A stretch of 42,488 bases of DNA from Nemertoderma westbladi (lineage: Eukaryota; Xenacoelomorpha; Nemertodermatida; Nemertodermatidae): assembly GCA_032718475.1 (NCBI GenBank), contig JAUCBJ010007579.1, positions 1 to 42,488 on the forward strand. Reading direction: 5' to 3'. A program made the translations under genes and the position numbers. Below, in pieces: positions 1 to 9,320 of the stretch. How positions within the stretch are numbered: the stretch's first letter is position 1; each line of letters starts with the position of its first letter. The notes below the pieces were generated by a model. The model saw only the letters and a list, made by a program, of their open reading frames with translations. It searched no databases and had not been told where the DNA came from.

Positions 1-120
1 AGCTGTGATTGTGGTAGTAGCGTCAATTGTGCGACAATGAGGTGCAGATGTCGAAAGGCTGACAGAATGTACAACTCGCGCTGTCATAATTCGATCACAT
101 GTAATAATAAGTTGGCGTAA
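1..120 (+). pseudogene. C-terminal Cys-rich tail of an integrase/transposase-type ORF (partial)
   Basis: The plus frame is open from the window edge to a TAA at 118-120. It ends in a cysteine-rich tail with the pattern CDCG...C...CRCRK...SRCH...C. Tails of this kind (C-x-C, CRK, SRCH) close the ORF of integrase-like proteins of the KRBA2/GIN-type transposon group. The family assignment is from memory of this motif only. The catalytic core would lie left of the window. It may equally be the end of a host gene derived from such an element. Confidence 0.4.
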
Positions 121-381
121 ATAGGCGGATAATAGTTGGGGTTATGGATGATGGTGTGATACTGTAATAAACTAGTTTGATCCTTTGTGAAAATGTCACA
201 TCCCATATATCGATTTCATTATTTATGATCAATCAGCACAATATTATTGTAAATAGTTAGAAAGCCTAGACATTTCTAAAAAAGCCTGTTTAATTAAGGA
301 AGGCACGAATACAAATAATACATACAAAGTCTAGGATTTGAGTGGATTCTAATGAACGCCTAGGCTTTCTTGATTTCGAAC

Positions 382-419
382 GGTTTTCTTAACAAAGCCT
401 AGCCTTTATTAAGAAAACC
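382..419. repeat. Perfect 11-bp inverted repeat (hairpin)
   Basis: The arms ggttttcttaa (382-392) and ttaagaaaacc (409-419) are exact reverse complements around a 16-base loop. Words related to aaagcctag recur at about 262, 285 and 396 and in inverted form near 360, so the hairpin probably belongs to a small non-autonomous element at about 255-425. Confidence 0.5.
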
Positions 420-487
420 TGATTCCACATACAAAGCCGCTAACATATATAGGACTACAACTATATCTCATGTGAAAAAACCTCTGA

Positions 488-829
488 GTTACTACTAATT
501 TACATTCTTATAAAGCGGATGAATTCAAAAAATACATCGGCACAATCGAAGAAAAACACAGAGAGATCAACTCGGATTTCTGGACTGCCCCTGGATTTAT
601 AAACAGGAACTGGACCGAGCCAAGATCTGAATCCAGACACGTAATCGCACGCTTCTCGATTCACGGCTTTCACCATCTGGTCTGCCAATCTAATGTTTTC
701 CACGATATTTCCCCAGATTGCCGTTGCAAGTTGTGCGGTGGAGCGGCTCCTCTTCTACACTTGCTGGATTGTCCAGGAAATTCGCGCAGCCTTACTGAGT
801 TAGCAACCAAGATCAATCCTCAGTTGTAA
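488..829 (+). pseudogene. 3' end of a non-LTR retrotransposon ORF
   Basis: An open plus frame of 114 codons without a usable start ends at TAA 827-829. Near its end is a zinc-knuckle-like stretch, CRCKLCGG followed by HLLDC, which resembles the C-x2-C...H...C motif that closes many reverse-transcriptase ORF2 proteins. No RT catalytic motif is inside the fragment. The AT-rich sequence after the stop (830-980) would be its 3' UTR. It looks like a 5'-truncated LINE copy. Confidence 0.5.
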
Positions 830-1314
830 CGTAACCAAGGAATTCTAAATTTTCGTGCTTTTTAATACTTTTTAATACTTTTAATTATTTATTTGTCTAT
901 ATTTTAACCTTTTACTGCCCAGTTGTTGTTTAAGTGCCGCTTCCCTGGCTTGTTAATTAAAATATAATATTATTCTGTATCACATAACTGAGCCTCGTGC
1001 TGCGTGAAGGCCCCACGAACGTGTTATAGTAAAGTAACGAATTAATTTACCAAACAATGAATTAAAATTTGGTGGAATTTAGAAAGTAATACTTTTTATA
1101 TTAAACTGAACAGTAGAGACGTTAGAAACTATATCCAATTAATTAATATATCAATTTACTATTTTATTAATGATTTCCTGTGAAATTGCAATCCATTTTT
1201 AGAATTTATTAACTGCAAGGAGATACAAGTATAAGTATCCCCTCCCTATAGTTAGTCTGTTTATTAGGAACCTAAACTATTATCCTGGCTATACCTGGGT
1301 GACCGTTCAACTAC
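830..1314. other. Non-coding AT-rich interval with one TIR-like end
   Basis: No gene is seen. At 989-1024 lies the reverse complement of a motif beginning cacgttcgtgggg and continuing towards cgcagcacga. The same motif starts at about 12271 and 30603 on the plus strand, so it is probably the end of a MITE family. A tttatt at 1260-1265 (AATAAA on the minus strand) could be the poly(A) signal of the prohibitin-like gene, about 50 bases past its stop. Confidence 0.4.
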
Positions 1315-2145
1315 TCAACGCTCCATTTGTAAATTAAACAGAACTCCCTGACCCCCAGGAAGGTAACTGACTTGTCTGTTCTTCGCGAGATTGGTCGCGA
1401 TGTCCTCGGCAGCCTCTATACGTCTCAACTCAATAAGCGCGTTACCTGAGCGACTGAACGCTTTACTCAACAACTCCGCCCCGATAGAGTCGCCTTCGGC
1501 AGCCACTATAGATGCTAGTTTATGCTGCTCCGCCTTCTCTACAATGTATCTTGCCTTCTCAGCTTCCTGTTGGGCAACTTGTTTGGCCTCAACGGCGGTA
1601 GTGAAATCTTTTCCGTAGGTTAAATGCGTTATAGAAACGTCGTCCAGTAGGATTCCGAAGGTAGACGCTCTCTCCGAGAGCTCCTGACAGATTCTTTGCG
1701 ATACGGCTTCGCGTTGTGTGATCAGCTCGGCGGCGTTGAATTGGGCGACCACGGCTTTGAGGACCTCGTTGGTGATGCTAGGGAGAACGCGTTCGTCGTA
1801 GTCAACCCCGAGGTTCATGTACATATCCGGGAGACGGGAGACTACCGGACGGAATAGGATTCGGAGCGTTATGTTCACGTTCTGGAGGTCCTTCGTTCCG
1901 GTTATTGTCGGGACGGAACGAGGGCGGGAACGGCAGTCGTATTGTACCGGGGTTTGTACGAGAGGGATAAAGAAGTGGGAGCCCTCCCCTCGGACACCCT
2001 TCTGGATACCGGAGAGACGGGAGAATATAACGGCTCGGAATCCCGGGTTCACGTTGTAGAGACACGTGTTGGCGACCGCAACCACGCCGGCAGTCGCTAG
2101 TCCCAGCACACCCAGCCGTTCAAACAGAGCGCCGATTCGAGACAT
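1315..2145 (-). CDS. Prohibitin-like protein (PHB1 type), intronless
   Basis: A complete 276-codon ORF closely resembles prohibitin 1, which is about 272 residues in animals. A hydrophobic N-terminal segment (residues about 13-30) fits the single inner-membrane anchor. The SPFH/PHB domain follows (about 27-190) with family signatures such as [26 protein letters not shown] and YDERVLPSI. The [14 protein letters not shown] region (about 185-200) opens the coiled coil, and LPGGQ lies near the C terminus. Prohibitins form ring complexes in the mitochondrial inner membrane that act as a scaffold and m-AAA protease partner. The whole gene is one exon, whereas animal PHB genes normally have several, so a retrocopy is likely. 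No poly(A) remnant or target duplication is visible. Divergent positions (for example [13 protein letters not shown]) suggest a paralog, but the reading frame is intact and GC-rich, so it may be functional. Confidence 0.88.
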   Translation of the reverse strand: MSRIGALFERLGVLGLATAGVVAVANTCLYNVNPGFRAVIFSRLSGIQKGVRGEGSHFFIPLVQTPVQYDCRSRPRSVPTITGTKDLQNVNITLRILFRPVVSRLPDMYMNLGVDYDERVLPSITNEVLKAVVAQFNAAELITQREAVSQRICQELSERASTFGILLDDVSITHLTYGKDFTTAVEAKQVAQQEAEKARYIVEKAEQHKLASIVAAEGDSIGAELLSKAFSRSGNALIELRRIEAAEDIATNLAKNRQVSYLPGGQGVLFNLQMER

Positions 2146-3520
2146 TGTCAGATTGTTGTGTAGACCTACTGAATCTGTGTCGACTATTACAGTATTACCA
2201 GATTACAGTCTGACAGTATTTTAATTATACACGAGAATACCGGTAGGCCTACCACCGACGTGCAACGTGCAACGTGACCGCGCAATGTAATAATGAAAGT
2301 CAGTAGATAGCAATACAACTGCAGTACCGCTACCGGTAAAACTGAGGCTAAAAGTACTGAAGTATGGGCTAGTTAGTCACATTTATGAATACCGCCCCAG
2401 ATCACTACATTCTAGTAATATTGCTGTAGGGTAAAATACCGTTATTTAGGAGTTATATTACTCGAGCTGACCAAAATAAATTTAATCATCTAATATATCA
2501 AATTGAAGAAGAAAGGCAGGGCATTACGGTGCTTTGTGTCAGTTTTGTTTGTTAGGCTTGGCATTTCGCATAATAATACTTTAATTACTACAAAATAGTT
2601 CACCTATCCTTGCCGCGTTTTATTTAAAAAACGTGGGCTTAAGCCTAATTTGGATCAAATTCATGTAGATCGGAAAACTGATCTGACGCAAAATTCTTAC
2701 AATTCCTTGCAGCGGTATTGTTTCGATGATGGCCTACTACTACAGTACTACTACTACTACTACAGTACTACTACGATCGACATGCTGCATTGCAGCTGCA
2801 TTATATTTTTTTACATATATATTAAGAATGTTGTGCCGGCTTAAAATTGCGCCGCCACAACTCCCTATCACGCATGACCTTTGCTAGTTGTAGAGGATGG
2901 TGGATCCCCCCCCCCCCGCACTAGGACATAAGACAAGTACTGTAATACAGTTAATTGTTAAAGGTGTCTGGAAAAGTTTTTGAGTTGTTTATATTATTAT
3001 TATTCTTAATTAAGTTAATTAACAACACCAGCTGTTTATATTAATATATTATATTATCATTAATTATGTGTTTAATATTTTCAGAGTTTTTAATTTGCGA
3101 GTCGCCTTTATGTACCGGATTCTTTTCTATTTCAATTTCTTTGATATTGTCGATAGCTTGCAACTGTTCTTTGCAAAGTTGTTGATAAAGGTTTTGATAA
3201 ATGCACGGAGTAGTTTAATGATAATTGTTAAGTAGTTTCTTACAGTTACCTTACGGTAACTCGTTAGCATCTTCAATAAAGGTAGATACGGATACAGTAA
3301 TGTATATTACAGTATGTAGATACTTCTACAGTATGCAATCAACAGATCGTGAGAGGTGGGGGGGGGGGGGGGGGGGGTCGGGTTCGACGCAATTAAACTA
3401 AATCCATATTCAGGGGAAAATCGACGCGAATAACAGCTGATTACTCTAAAAAAATGTAACTTTAAACTGTTCTATGGAACTATTGTTTTGGTTAGAATTC
3501 CGGTAAATTAACATTAATTT
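2146..3520. other. Non-coding interval: microsatellite and homopolymer tracts
   Basis: No gene is recognised. The first 100 bases would be the promoter and 5' UTR of the prohibitin-like gene. An imperfect (tac)n microsatellite spans about 2738-2775. A 12-base C run lies at 2906-2917 and a 20-base G run at 3358-3377. The rest is AT-rich without conserved coding signal. Confidence 0.6.
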
Positions 3521-3571
3521 GGCGTCGGATCATAGAGTCGGCCGGCGCTCAACCAACTGAGCCACCCCGCC
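3521..3571 (-). repeat. tRNA-derived SINE head (A-box region), truncated
   Basis: Read on the minus strand, the segment starts ggcggggtggctcagttggt and continues ttgagcgccggcc. This reproduces a tRNA 5' half, with an acceptor-like start and a D-arm carrying the pol III A box TGGCTCAGTTGG. No B box (GGTTCGANTCC) or T arm follows, so it is not a tRNA gene. A G11 run at 3585-3595 lies just upstream. Confidence 0.5.
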
Positions 3572-4579
3572 TTATAGCGAGACAGGGGGGGGGGGATAAT
3601 TAATCTCGGCGAATTAATATCTCGCGTCAATGTTATATTATCAATTAAGGGAAAGGAGCACGTTTCAGGGGCACCAAAAGTAAAACCAATGACACTCAAA
3701 AATGAAACTGTAACCTATTCTATTACATTTATTGTTTTGGTTAGAATATGTTTTGGTGTCACTGCAACCTGTTTTCTTTCTATTAATTTATATAATTGAA
3801 CACCATGAGACGATGCATTAATTCGCAGAGATAGGATCAGCGAGCGGACCTACCGCAACGGCCCTACAGGAATGTTAGATGAAACAGGATGGAAATACAA
3901 ATTAATATACAAGTTTTCCGCTCAGGTTTCTTGAGATTCAATACGCTGAAACAGCCGGTACAGTAGTGCAGGTAAGAGCCCCAGTGAGGTGCTTCACATT
4001 TTTTATCGATTAGATAATTTCATACTGTATATTAATCTCAGAATAACGTTGTTACATTAAGGGGACCATTGCCCCGAATATATTTTTTTTATTTATAAAG
4101 CTACTATTATGAAACGGTCGTTTTTTTTTTCAAAAATTGTATAAACTTTGAGGCTTTTTATAAGTAAAATTTGTTATTATTTTATAAGTTTGAGGATCAG
4201 TTATACAGTACCACCTGGGTTTGAAGTCCTAGACTTTGGAAAAAATGGACCTAGATAATTATGTAGTCAATACTACTATATGTAGCTTGTTATTGTCTTT
4301 ACTTTCTATAAAGTACAATTTATGCAAGTATTGTGATGGTACAGTAATACTGTAAATTTTTTACTTAAAATATTTTTATTATATTTTACTAAATTATTTT
4401 ATGAACCAAATATTTATGAACCATAAAAGAGAATCAACCTACAATTAATTGATTATGATTATTTATATTTTGATCTATAACTTATCCCGTTTTAACATAT
4501 GAACTACATACCGTTTATTGAAAGTTGCTATAATTAATTATTTTTTACGGTTTAATTTCAGATTTAAATTGAATGCTTA
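3572..4579. other. Non-coding AT-rich interval
   Basis: No gene is seen. A copy of the dispersed motif tattgttttggttagaat is at 3728-3745; another lies before the SINE head at 3481-3498. Otherwise there are only A/T runs and short simple repeats. Confidence 0.5.
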
Positions 4580-4703
4580 ATTGTAGTACCGGTACAGAAT
4601 GTTGTATGCTTATCATGTATGGTTTATTGTTTGTAGTATGTATATTCCTTTTTACATGTTTTGTACAGGAATTAAAACGAATAAATCAATCAATCAATCA
4701 ATA
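4580..4703 (+). mobile_element. LINE 3' tail ending in (tcaa)n
   Basis: The stretch ends in gtacaggaattaaaacgaat followed by aaatcaatcaatcaatcaat (microsatellite 4684-4703). A simple-repeat tail after a 3' UTR of this composition is typical of CR1/L2-like non-LTR retrotransposons. No coding part is attached, so it would be a short 5'-truncated copy. Confidence 0.4.
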
Positions 4704-4983
4704 CTGTACTGTATGGGTTTAATATCATGCCGCATATATGTTCCTTCTATAGACACCCCTATTCTCTAATAGATATTAAATAAAATTAAAAATAATAAAA
4801 TACAAAGCCGCTACAGTACACTGTAAAAAAAATAAGCCTGTTACCATAAAACTTTTGCACATTTTCTTGCTTATTGACTTTTGAGAATTATACCTGTAAC
4901 TAATTGTGGTGTAATTACAGATAAATCTATACGTTCTGCCGTAAATACTTCTAGGTGAAACCCAATTATCTGGTATTAACATT

Positions 4984-5372
4984 TGGTCTTACATTATATG
5001 AAACAAGTTTTTACCTGAATTATTTTAAGGTCACTAAATGTTTCGGATTATATATTTCTTGGTGAATCCAAATAACCTGGTATAGAGCTTCAGTTTTACA
5101 TTAAATGAAACAAGTTTTTACCTGAATTATTTTAAGGTTACAAAATGTTTCGGATTATAATTCTTGGTGAATCCAAATAACCTGGTATAGAGCTTCAGTT
5201 TTACATTAAATGAAACAAGTTTTTACCTGAATTATTTTAAGGTCACTAAATGTTTCGGATTATATAATTCTTGGTGAATCCAAATAACCTGGTATAGAGC
5301 TTCAGTTTTACATTAAATGAAACAAGTTTTTAGCTGAATTATTTTAAGGTCACTAAATGTTTTGGATTATAT
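4984..5372. repeat. Four-copy tandem repeat of about 106 bp
   Basis: The phrase aaacaagtttttacctgaat recurs at about 5001, 5108, 5213 and 5320 (the last with tagctg). Each copy continues through tttaaggtcactaaatgttt to ggtgaatccaaataacctgg, with few substitutions. The first copy has a divergent left part. The block before it (4813-4983) begins with tacactgtaaaaaaaataag, like a MITE end, so the tandem may be the inside of a larger element. Confidence 0.75.
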
Positions 5373-6454
5373 ATTTCGTGGAAACTCATCACCGGATTAA
5401 CGTCCAATTTCATATATGATACGAGTAAAATGCAATATATTCGCCCAATTCATACGTTATTCAATGTCAATACCCCCTAACGTTTTGTTTTCTTGGTATA
5501 ATATTTACATCAGACCTTGAATACAGAAGAAATAATGTATTACGTTTCAAGATTTATTTAAATTGCATGTAAATTCCAATGTATTGATGTTAACAAGAAT
5601 ATTGCACTTGAGCAATCTGGTAAAGAAGAATATCTCATTTATTATAAATTTATATTTAAGAATATTATGAAAGCATATCAGATGGGCGAATCAAACTACA
5701 ATTTAGGCCTGCTACTACTATCGCTATCACTATTAATTAATTAAAACTACGACTACATAATACTACTTAATATTCAGCACATAAAATCACGACGAAAAAG
5801 GCTTAAGGTTTGGTTTGGGTATACTAGATTGATTATCATTCATACCACTAATATTGGGGTTAATATTTATGCCGACAACCATTATTAATGTTGATTAATA
5901 TGAAAAACTATCAATTGGGGAAATGCTCGGGTTATAGTAGTGTTACGATATTGCAACCAAAACAATAAACGAGAGTCAATAGCATAGTTTACGACGGTTT
6001 TACATTGGTCGTTGTCGGTTGTCGTCATAGCATTTACGCCCCTAATTTTGCATTTTGTACAAGAATATTTAATTTAATTTATAATAAGCATTTAAATACA
6101 ATTTAAAAATAATATTGAAATAATATTGCATTTAAAAAGTAGATTGTTAAACTAGATAAATACACACCAAAATTAAACGAGATAAATCCAATTTGCAAAA
6201 TAAAAATGTATATCATGAATATTGAATTTGAACAATCAGTTGAAGAAAAGTTTTGCATTTATACAAAATCTCAGACTACAGTAGAAATATATTTATTTAT
6301 GAATAATTTCGAAATCATAAAGATGGGCGACTCAAACTGTCACTATTAATCTAATAATAAAATGAAACTACGACTACAGTACTACTACTGTACTTACTTA
6401 GTCATATTTTCATTATTAGTCCAATGAATGATTAGATATTATTATGAATTTCAT
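5373..6454. repeat. Diverged duplicated non-coding blocks
   Basis: Two blocks, about 5540-5770 and 6180-6400, share an order of words: a stretch around ttgagcaatc/ttgaacaatc, then agatgggcgaatcaaact / agatgggcgactcaaact, then aaactacgactaca. They look like two old copies of one interspersed repeat. Between them, 5950-5975 carries the reverse form of the motif attgttttggttagaat. No coding potential is seen. Confidence 0.45.
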
Positions 6455-6766
6455 TCAAAACGCACTGTAGAGTTTGCTACGTAAACGCCTTGCTCTGGCG
6501 TTTTTAGATTGTACGCCAACAACCATGGAAGCGAGAAATTCCAGATATTCATCGGGAAATGAATAATTCATTGCGTAGATGAACCCAATGGTGAAAAGGA
6601 GTGCGTCAGCTAAATCGGTGTGAACAATGATCTGTTTCCCTTCAACAATTACAATAACCTCTTCTATTTCCGTCATTTGTTGGTGATGCACAACATTTAT
6701 CTTAATGAATCCACTCGAATCTAGTTCGGAAATATCCTGCTCCTCTGGAGCACTACTGGCCTGCGC
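6455..6766 (-). CDS. SAMD3-like gene, last coding exon
   Basis: Fourth coding exon of the gene that starts at 9210. It follows a clear acceptor (ttttcctag, AG at 6767-6768) and runs 103 codons to a stop at 6455-6457. It contains an acidic linker (APEEQDISELDSSG), then a C-terminal domain with VEGKQIIVHTDLADALLFTI and YAMNYSFPDEYLEFLASMV. This matches the closing domain of SAMD3-like proteins, in which the pattern is a short beta segment, a helix with 'LTYAL' and 'YP', and a basic end (here RARRLRSKL). The frame joins the upstream exon in phase 0. Confidence 0.6.
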   Translation of the reverse strand, partial: AQASSAPEEQDISELDSSGFIKINVVHHQQMTEIEEVIVIVEGKQIIVHTDLADALLFTIGFIYAMNYSFPDEYLEFLASMVVGVQSKNARARRLRSKLYSAF

Positions 6767-7033
6767 CTAGGAAAACGAAAACAATTTTCAAATTTTGAAC
6801 TTAAAAATGCTTCGCGCTTGTCTGGGGGGGGGGGGGGGGGGGTACTGGTTTTGAAATTTAAATTTAATATTTTTGGTTTTTCATCTCATCTAGAGCAGAT
6901 TTGTGATCCGCGGTTGGCCCCACAACCACCACCCTCCCCCCCCCCCCGCCCCACACCCCCACTAGATTGTCTGTCTCTCAGGCCACGATAGTCTAAATAA
7001 TTACATAATATAATAGCGAATATACTTTCATAC

Positions 7034-7129
7034 CTCTAAATCCACATGAGGTGGTGTAGGCTGTGATTCAGTCGCAAAAACCGTGGGCACGGGTATATCA
7101 GCCATTTGGTTGTTTGTCAAATCATTCTC
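7034..7129 (-). CDS. SAMD3-like gene, third coding exon
   Basis: A 32-codon exon lies between the acceptor atatag (AG at 7130-7131) and the donor GAG|gtatga (GT at 7032-7033). It encodes a low-complexity linker (ENDLTNNQMADIPVP and TESQPTPPHVDLE) with no stop in the frame demanded by its neighbours. The call rests on splice sites and phase agreement, not on homology. Confidence 0.45.
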
Positions 7130-7310
7130 CTATATTAAAAATGGGTTGTATTCTTGAATTGGTTTATTTATATTTATATATTGTGATATTTGTGGTAATA
7201 ATTATTTATACATCAAGGGTTAATAGGAAAAAAATGGAATTTGTTTTATCATGTTCTACTACTACTAGGTCGAGCAAACTTGGACAGTGAAAATTAGATC
7301 CTGAAAATGA

Positions 7311-7803
7311 GAACCCGCATTGGCGAAAGTATCTGATAAAAATATAGATATCGTCCTCACTGGTGACTTCAATGTTAACTTAAACAAAATGACATCAGAA
7401 AGTGCACGATACTTACAGATACTTTCATCATACGGATTTTCCCAATTAATAAAACAACCCACTCGAATTGTACACGGTGCTAATTCAACGCTTGACCATA
7501 TTATTACTAATATTACGAATGATTTTACTACTGCCGGCGTTTTTTTTATCAGAAATTGGCACAACAGACCACCTTGGAACATTTGCGTTATTTCATAATT
7601 ATTCTGCTTTTTTCAAACAACCCAATACTAAAATGTGCTATGATTATAGCAAATTTAACTTAAATAGTTTTTTGCTCAACCTTTCATTACCACCTCTCGC
7701 AGCTTACCGATCACATAATATACCGACAGATAAAAAATTTGACACATTTTACATGATTCAAATTAAAATAAAACAAAACAAAGTCAACCGGTCTACTCGA
7801 TAA
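7311..7803 (+). pseudogene. Non-LTR retrotransposon endonuclease fragment, frameshifted
   Basis: The plus strand encodes an apurinic-like endonuclease (EN) piece. It has TGDFNVNL (the GDFN metal/active-site motif), then YGFSQLIKQPTR and STLDHIITN. The frame breaks at a T run near 7540-7549. The next plus frame continues with LSEIGTTDHLGTFALF, the counterpart of the EN motif 'SDH'. No reverse transcriptase follows. It lies opposite in strand to the SAMD3-like gene, inside the intron between its second and third coding exons. Confidence 0.75.
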
Positions 7804-7818
7804 TCAGCGTTTACTTAC

Positions 7819-8043
7819 CGGACAATAATATGAAATTACTGATGAGTCAAAAAACTCCGACAGCCCAACCAACACTTGAGTAAGTGGAGAGTGATCTCTC
7901 CACTTAAGTATAACTGACTCAATATTATCCCATCTTGATTTCGGGGTAGACACCTTGAATATCTTTGAGAGGTTTGAGAGATGGCACGTTATATTAACCC
8001 ATTCCAGTTTAACGTTGGTTAACAGGAAGAATTCATGAGAAAT
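7819..8043 (-). CDS. SAMD3-like gene, second coding exon
   Basis: A 75-codon exon is bounded by a strong acceptor (ccatttatcttgcag, AG at 8044-8045) and a perfect donor (ccg|gtaagt, GT at 7817-7818). It enters and leaves in phase 0. The product (ISHEFFLLTNVKLEWVNI...SRWDNIESVILKWRD...YYCP) continues the protein after the RWP-like end of exon 1. No known motif beyond the family's helical middle region is recognised. Confidence 0.55.
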
Positions 8044-8313
8044 CTGCAAGATAAATGGAAATAATAATATAAAGTAATTACCGGATAAAAAATATCCCTA
8101 ACAAACAACGTCATAAAAATTAATTAAATAATGAGAAACTAAAACACTAACAGTAAGGCACTGGATTAAGGGGGGTGGGGGGGTGGGGGGGTTATTTGTG
8201 TGGCCAATAAAAAATTAACATAAATAAGCTGGCACTTTCAATGTAGCTGAAATGTAGATAATGAATTATATTATAATCATATCACAATAACGATATTAAT
8301 ATATTTAACTAAC

Positions 8314-9210
8314 CTCGTCATTTTGACGAAGGGAGGGCCACTTAATTAGAATTTCTTCCAAACGTAAAATTCCATTCGTTACATCTTTGCGGCATTCAGC
8401 ATATGAGTCGACCTCGTCACTACAAGCTGTGACAGCATGTATAGTGTCTGATGCATTGCGCACCTCTGGCGCTTTTTCTGGTAAAAAATTCACGACACCA
8501 TGACGTGCTTTCTTTATAGATTTATGGGTGCTACCTTTCTTCTTACCAGAATTAATCTTTACCTCTAGGGCTCCTAGCTGAGACATTTTGCGTCGATAAT
8601 CGGACATACGCGATTGAATTTTATAAACCCAGATCTCGTATCCCGATTTATCAAGTCGATCCTTAGACCTTAGACCCGGATACCTCTCCACAAGTTGACG
8701 GGCTGCATCATTAAATAAAGACAATGTGGGGTATGGGGTTAAGCGATATAGCTTTTTAGCAATTGGACCCAATATATCCCCTTTGATTTTTTTTAATTTT
8801 TGTAGTTCTGATATCTCAGTAATGTTTGATATTGCATGTTGAACATCAAGGTCGAATTCAGGCAAAACAAATGAGGCAGAATGATGATTATTGCGAAAGT
8901 TGAGACTGTTTTGGGCACTTGTAGAAGGTAGATCAGGTGAATTAAAGAACATACTGATGTCAAATTGTGATGTAGGCTCAATGCCTTCACTGGTGCTTCC
9001 ACTGTTACTGGTTTCCATAGTTCCAGATTTTTCCTTTTGAATTGCATGTTTGAGTAACAGCTCCTGTCCTCTGTCTAAATTGAGCCTATCAACATCATCA
9101 CTATCCAGCAATGACAGTACAAATCTGCTGTTTACGCCGAATTCATTAAGAGATTTAATAGTTTCTTGTGTAAATGAGTATGAACTCAAATTGTTTTCCC
9201 AGTCACTCAT
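8314..9210 (-). CDS. SAMD3-like protein, first coding exon
   Basis: This exon gives 299 codons and ends at the donor GAG|gttagt (GT at 8312-8313). With the exons at 7819-8043, 7034-7129 and 6455-6766 it yields about 509 residues, all junctions in phase 0. The N terminus has a SAM-like helical unit (residues about 13-58: FTQETIKSLNEFGVNS...LNLDRGQELLLKHAI). Family hallmarks follow: RYPGLRSKDRLDKSGYEIWV, RMSDYRRKMSQLG and a basic INSGKKKGSTHKSIKK segment, then VVNFLPE and IKWPSL. These are typical of the large SAMD3-like family of multicopy animal genes, whose function is unknown. The open frame is intact, unlike the transposase-type gene whose end lies 110 bases upstream on the same strand. 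The two may be parts of one mobile unit. Confidence 0.65.
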
Positions 9211-9320
9211 AATACTTGCTTCTCGTAAAGTATAAATAAGATTTACACATACAATTTACAAATTAACATATACATACAGTATATCGGCCAATGCCAATAT
9301 GACTTACAAATGCGAACAAT

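Noticed and set aside
1802-2065. Overlapping ORFs in other frames of the prohibitin-like gene
   Set aside because: They are shadows in GC-rich coding sequence, with proline/arginine-rich products and no domain.
3521-3571. Functional tRNA gene
   Set aside because: Only the A-box half is present; no anticodon arm pairing, T arm or B box follows.
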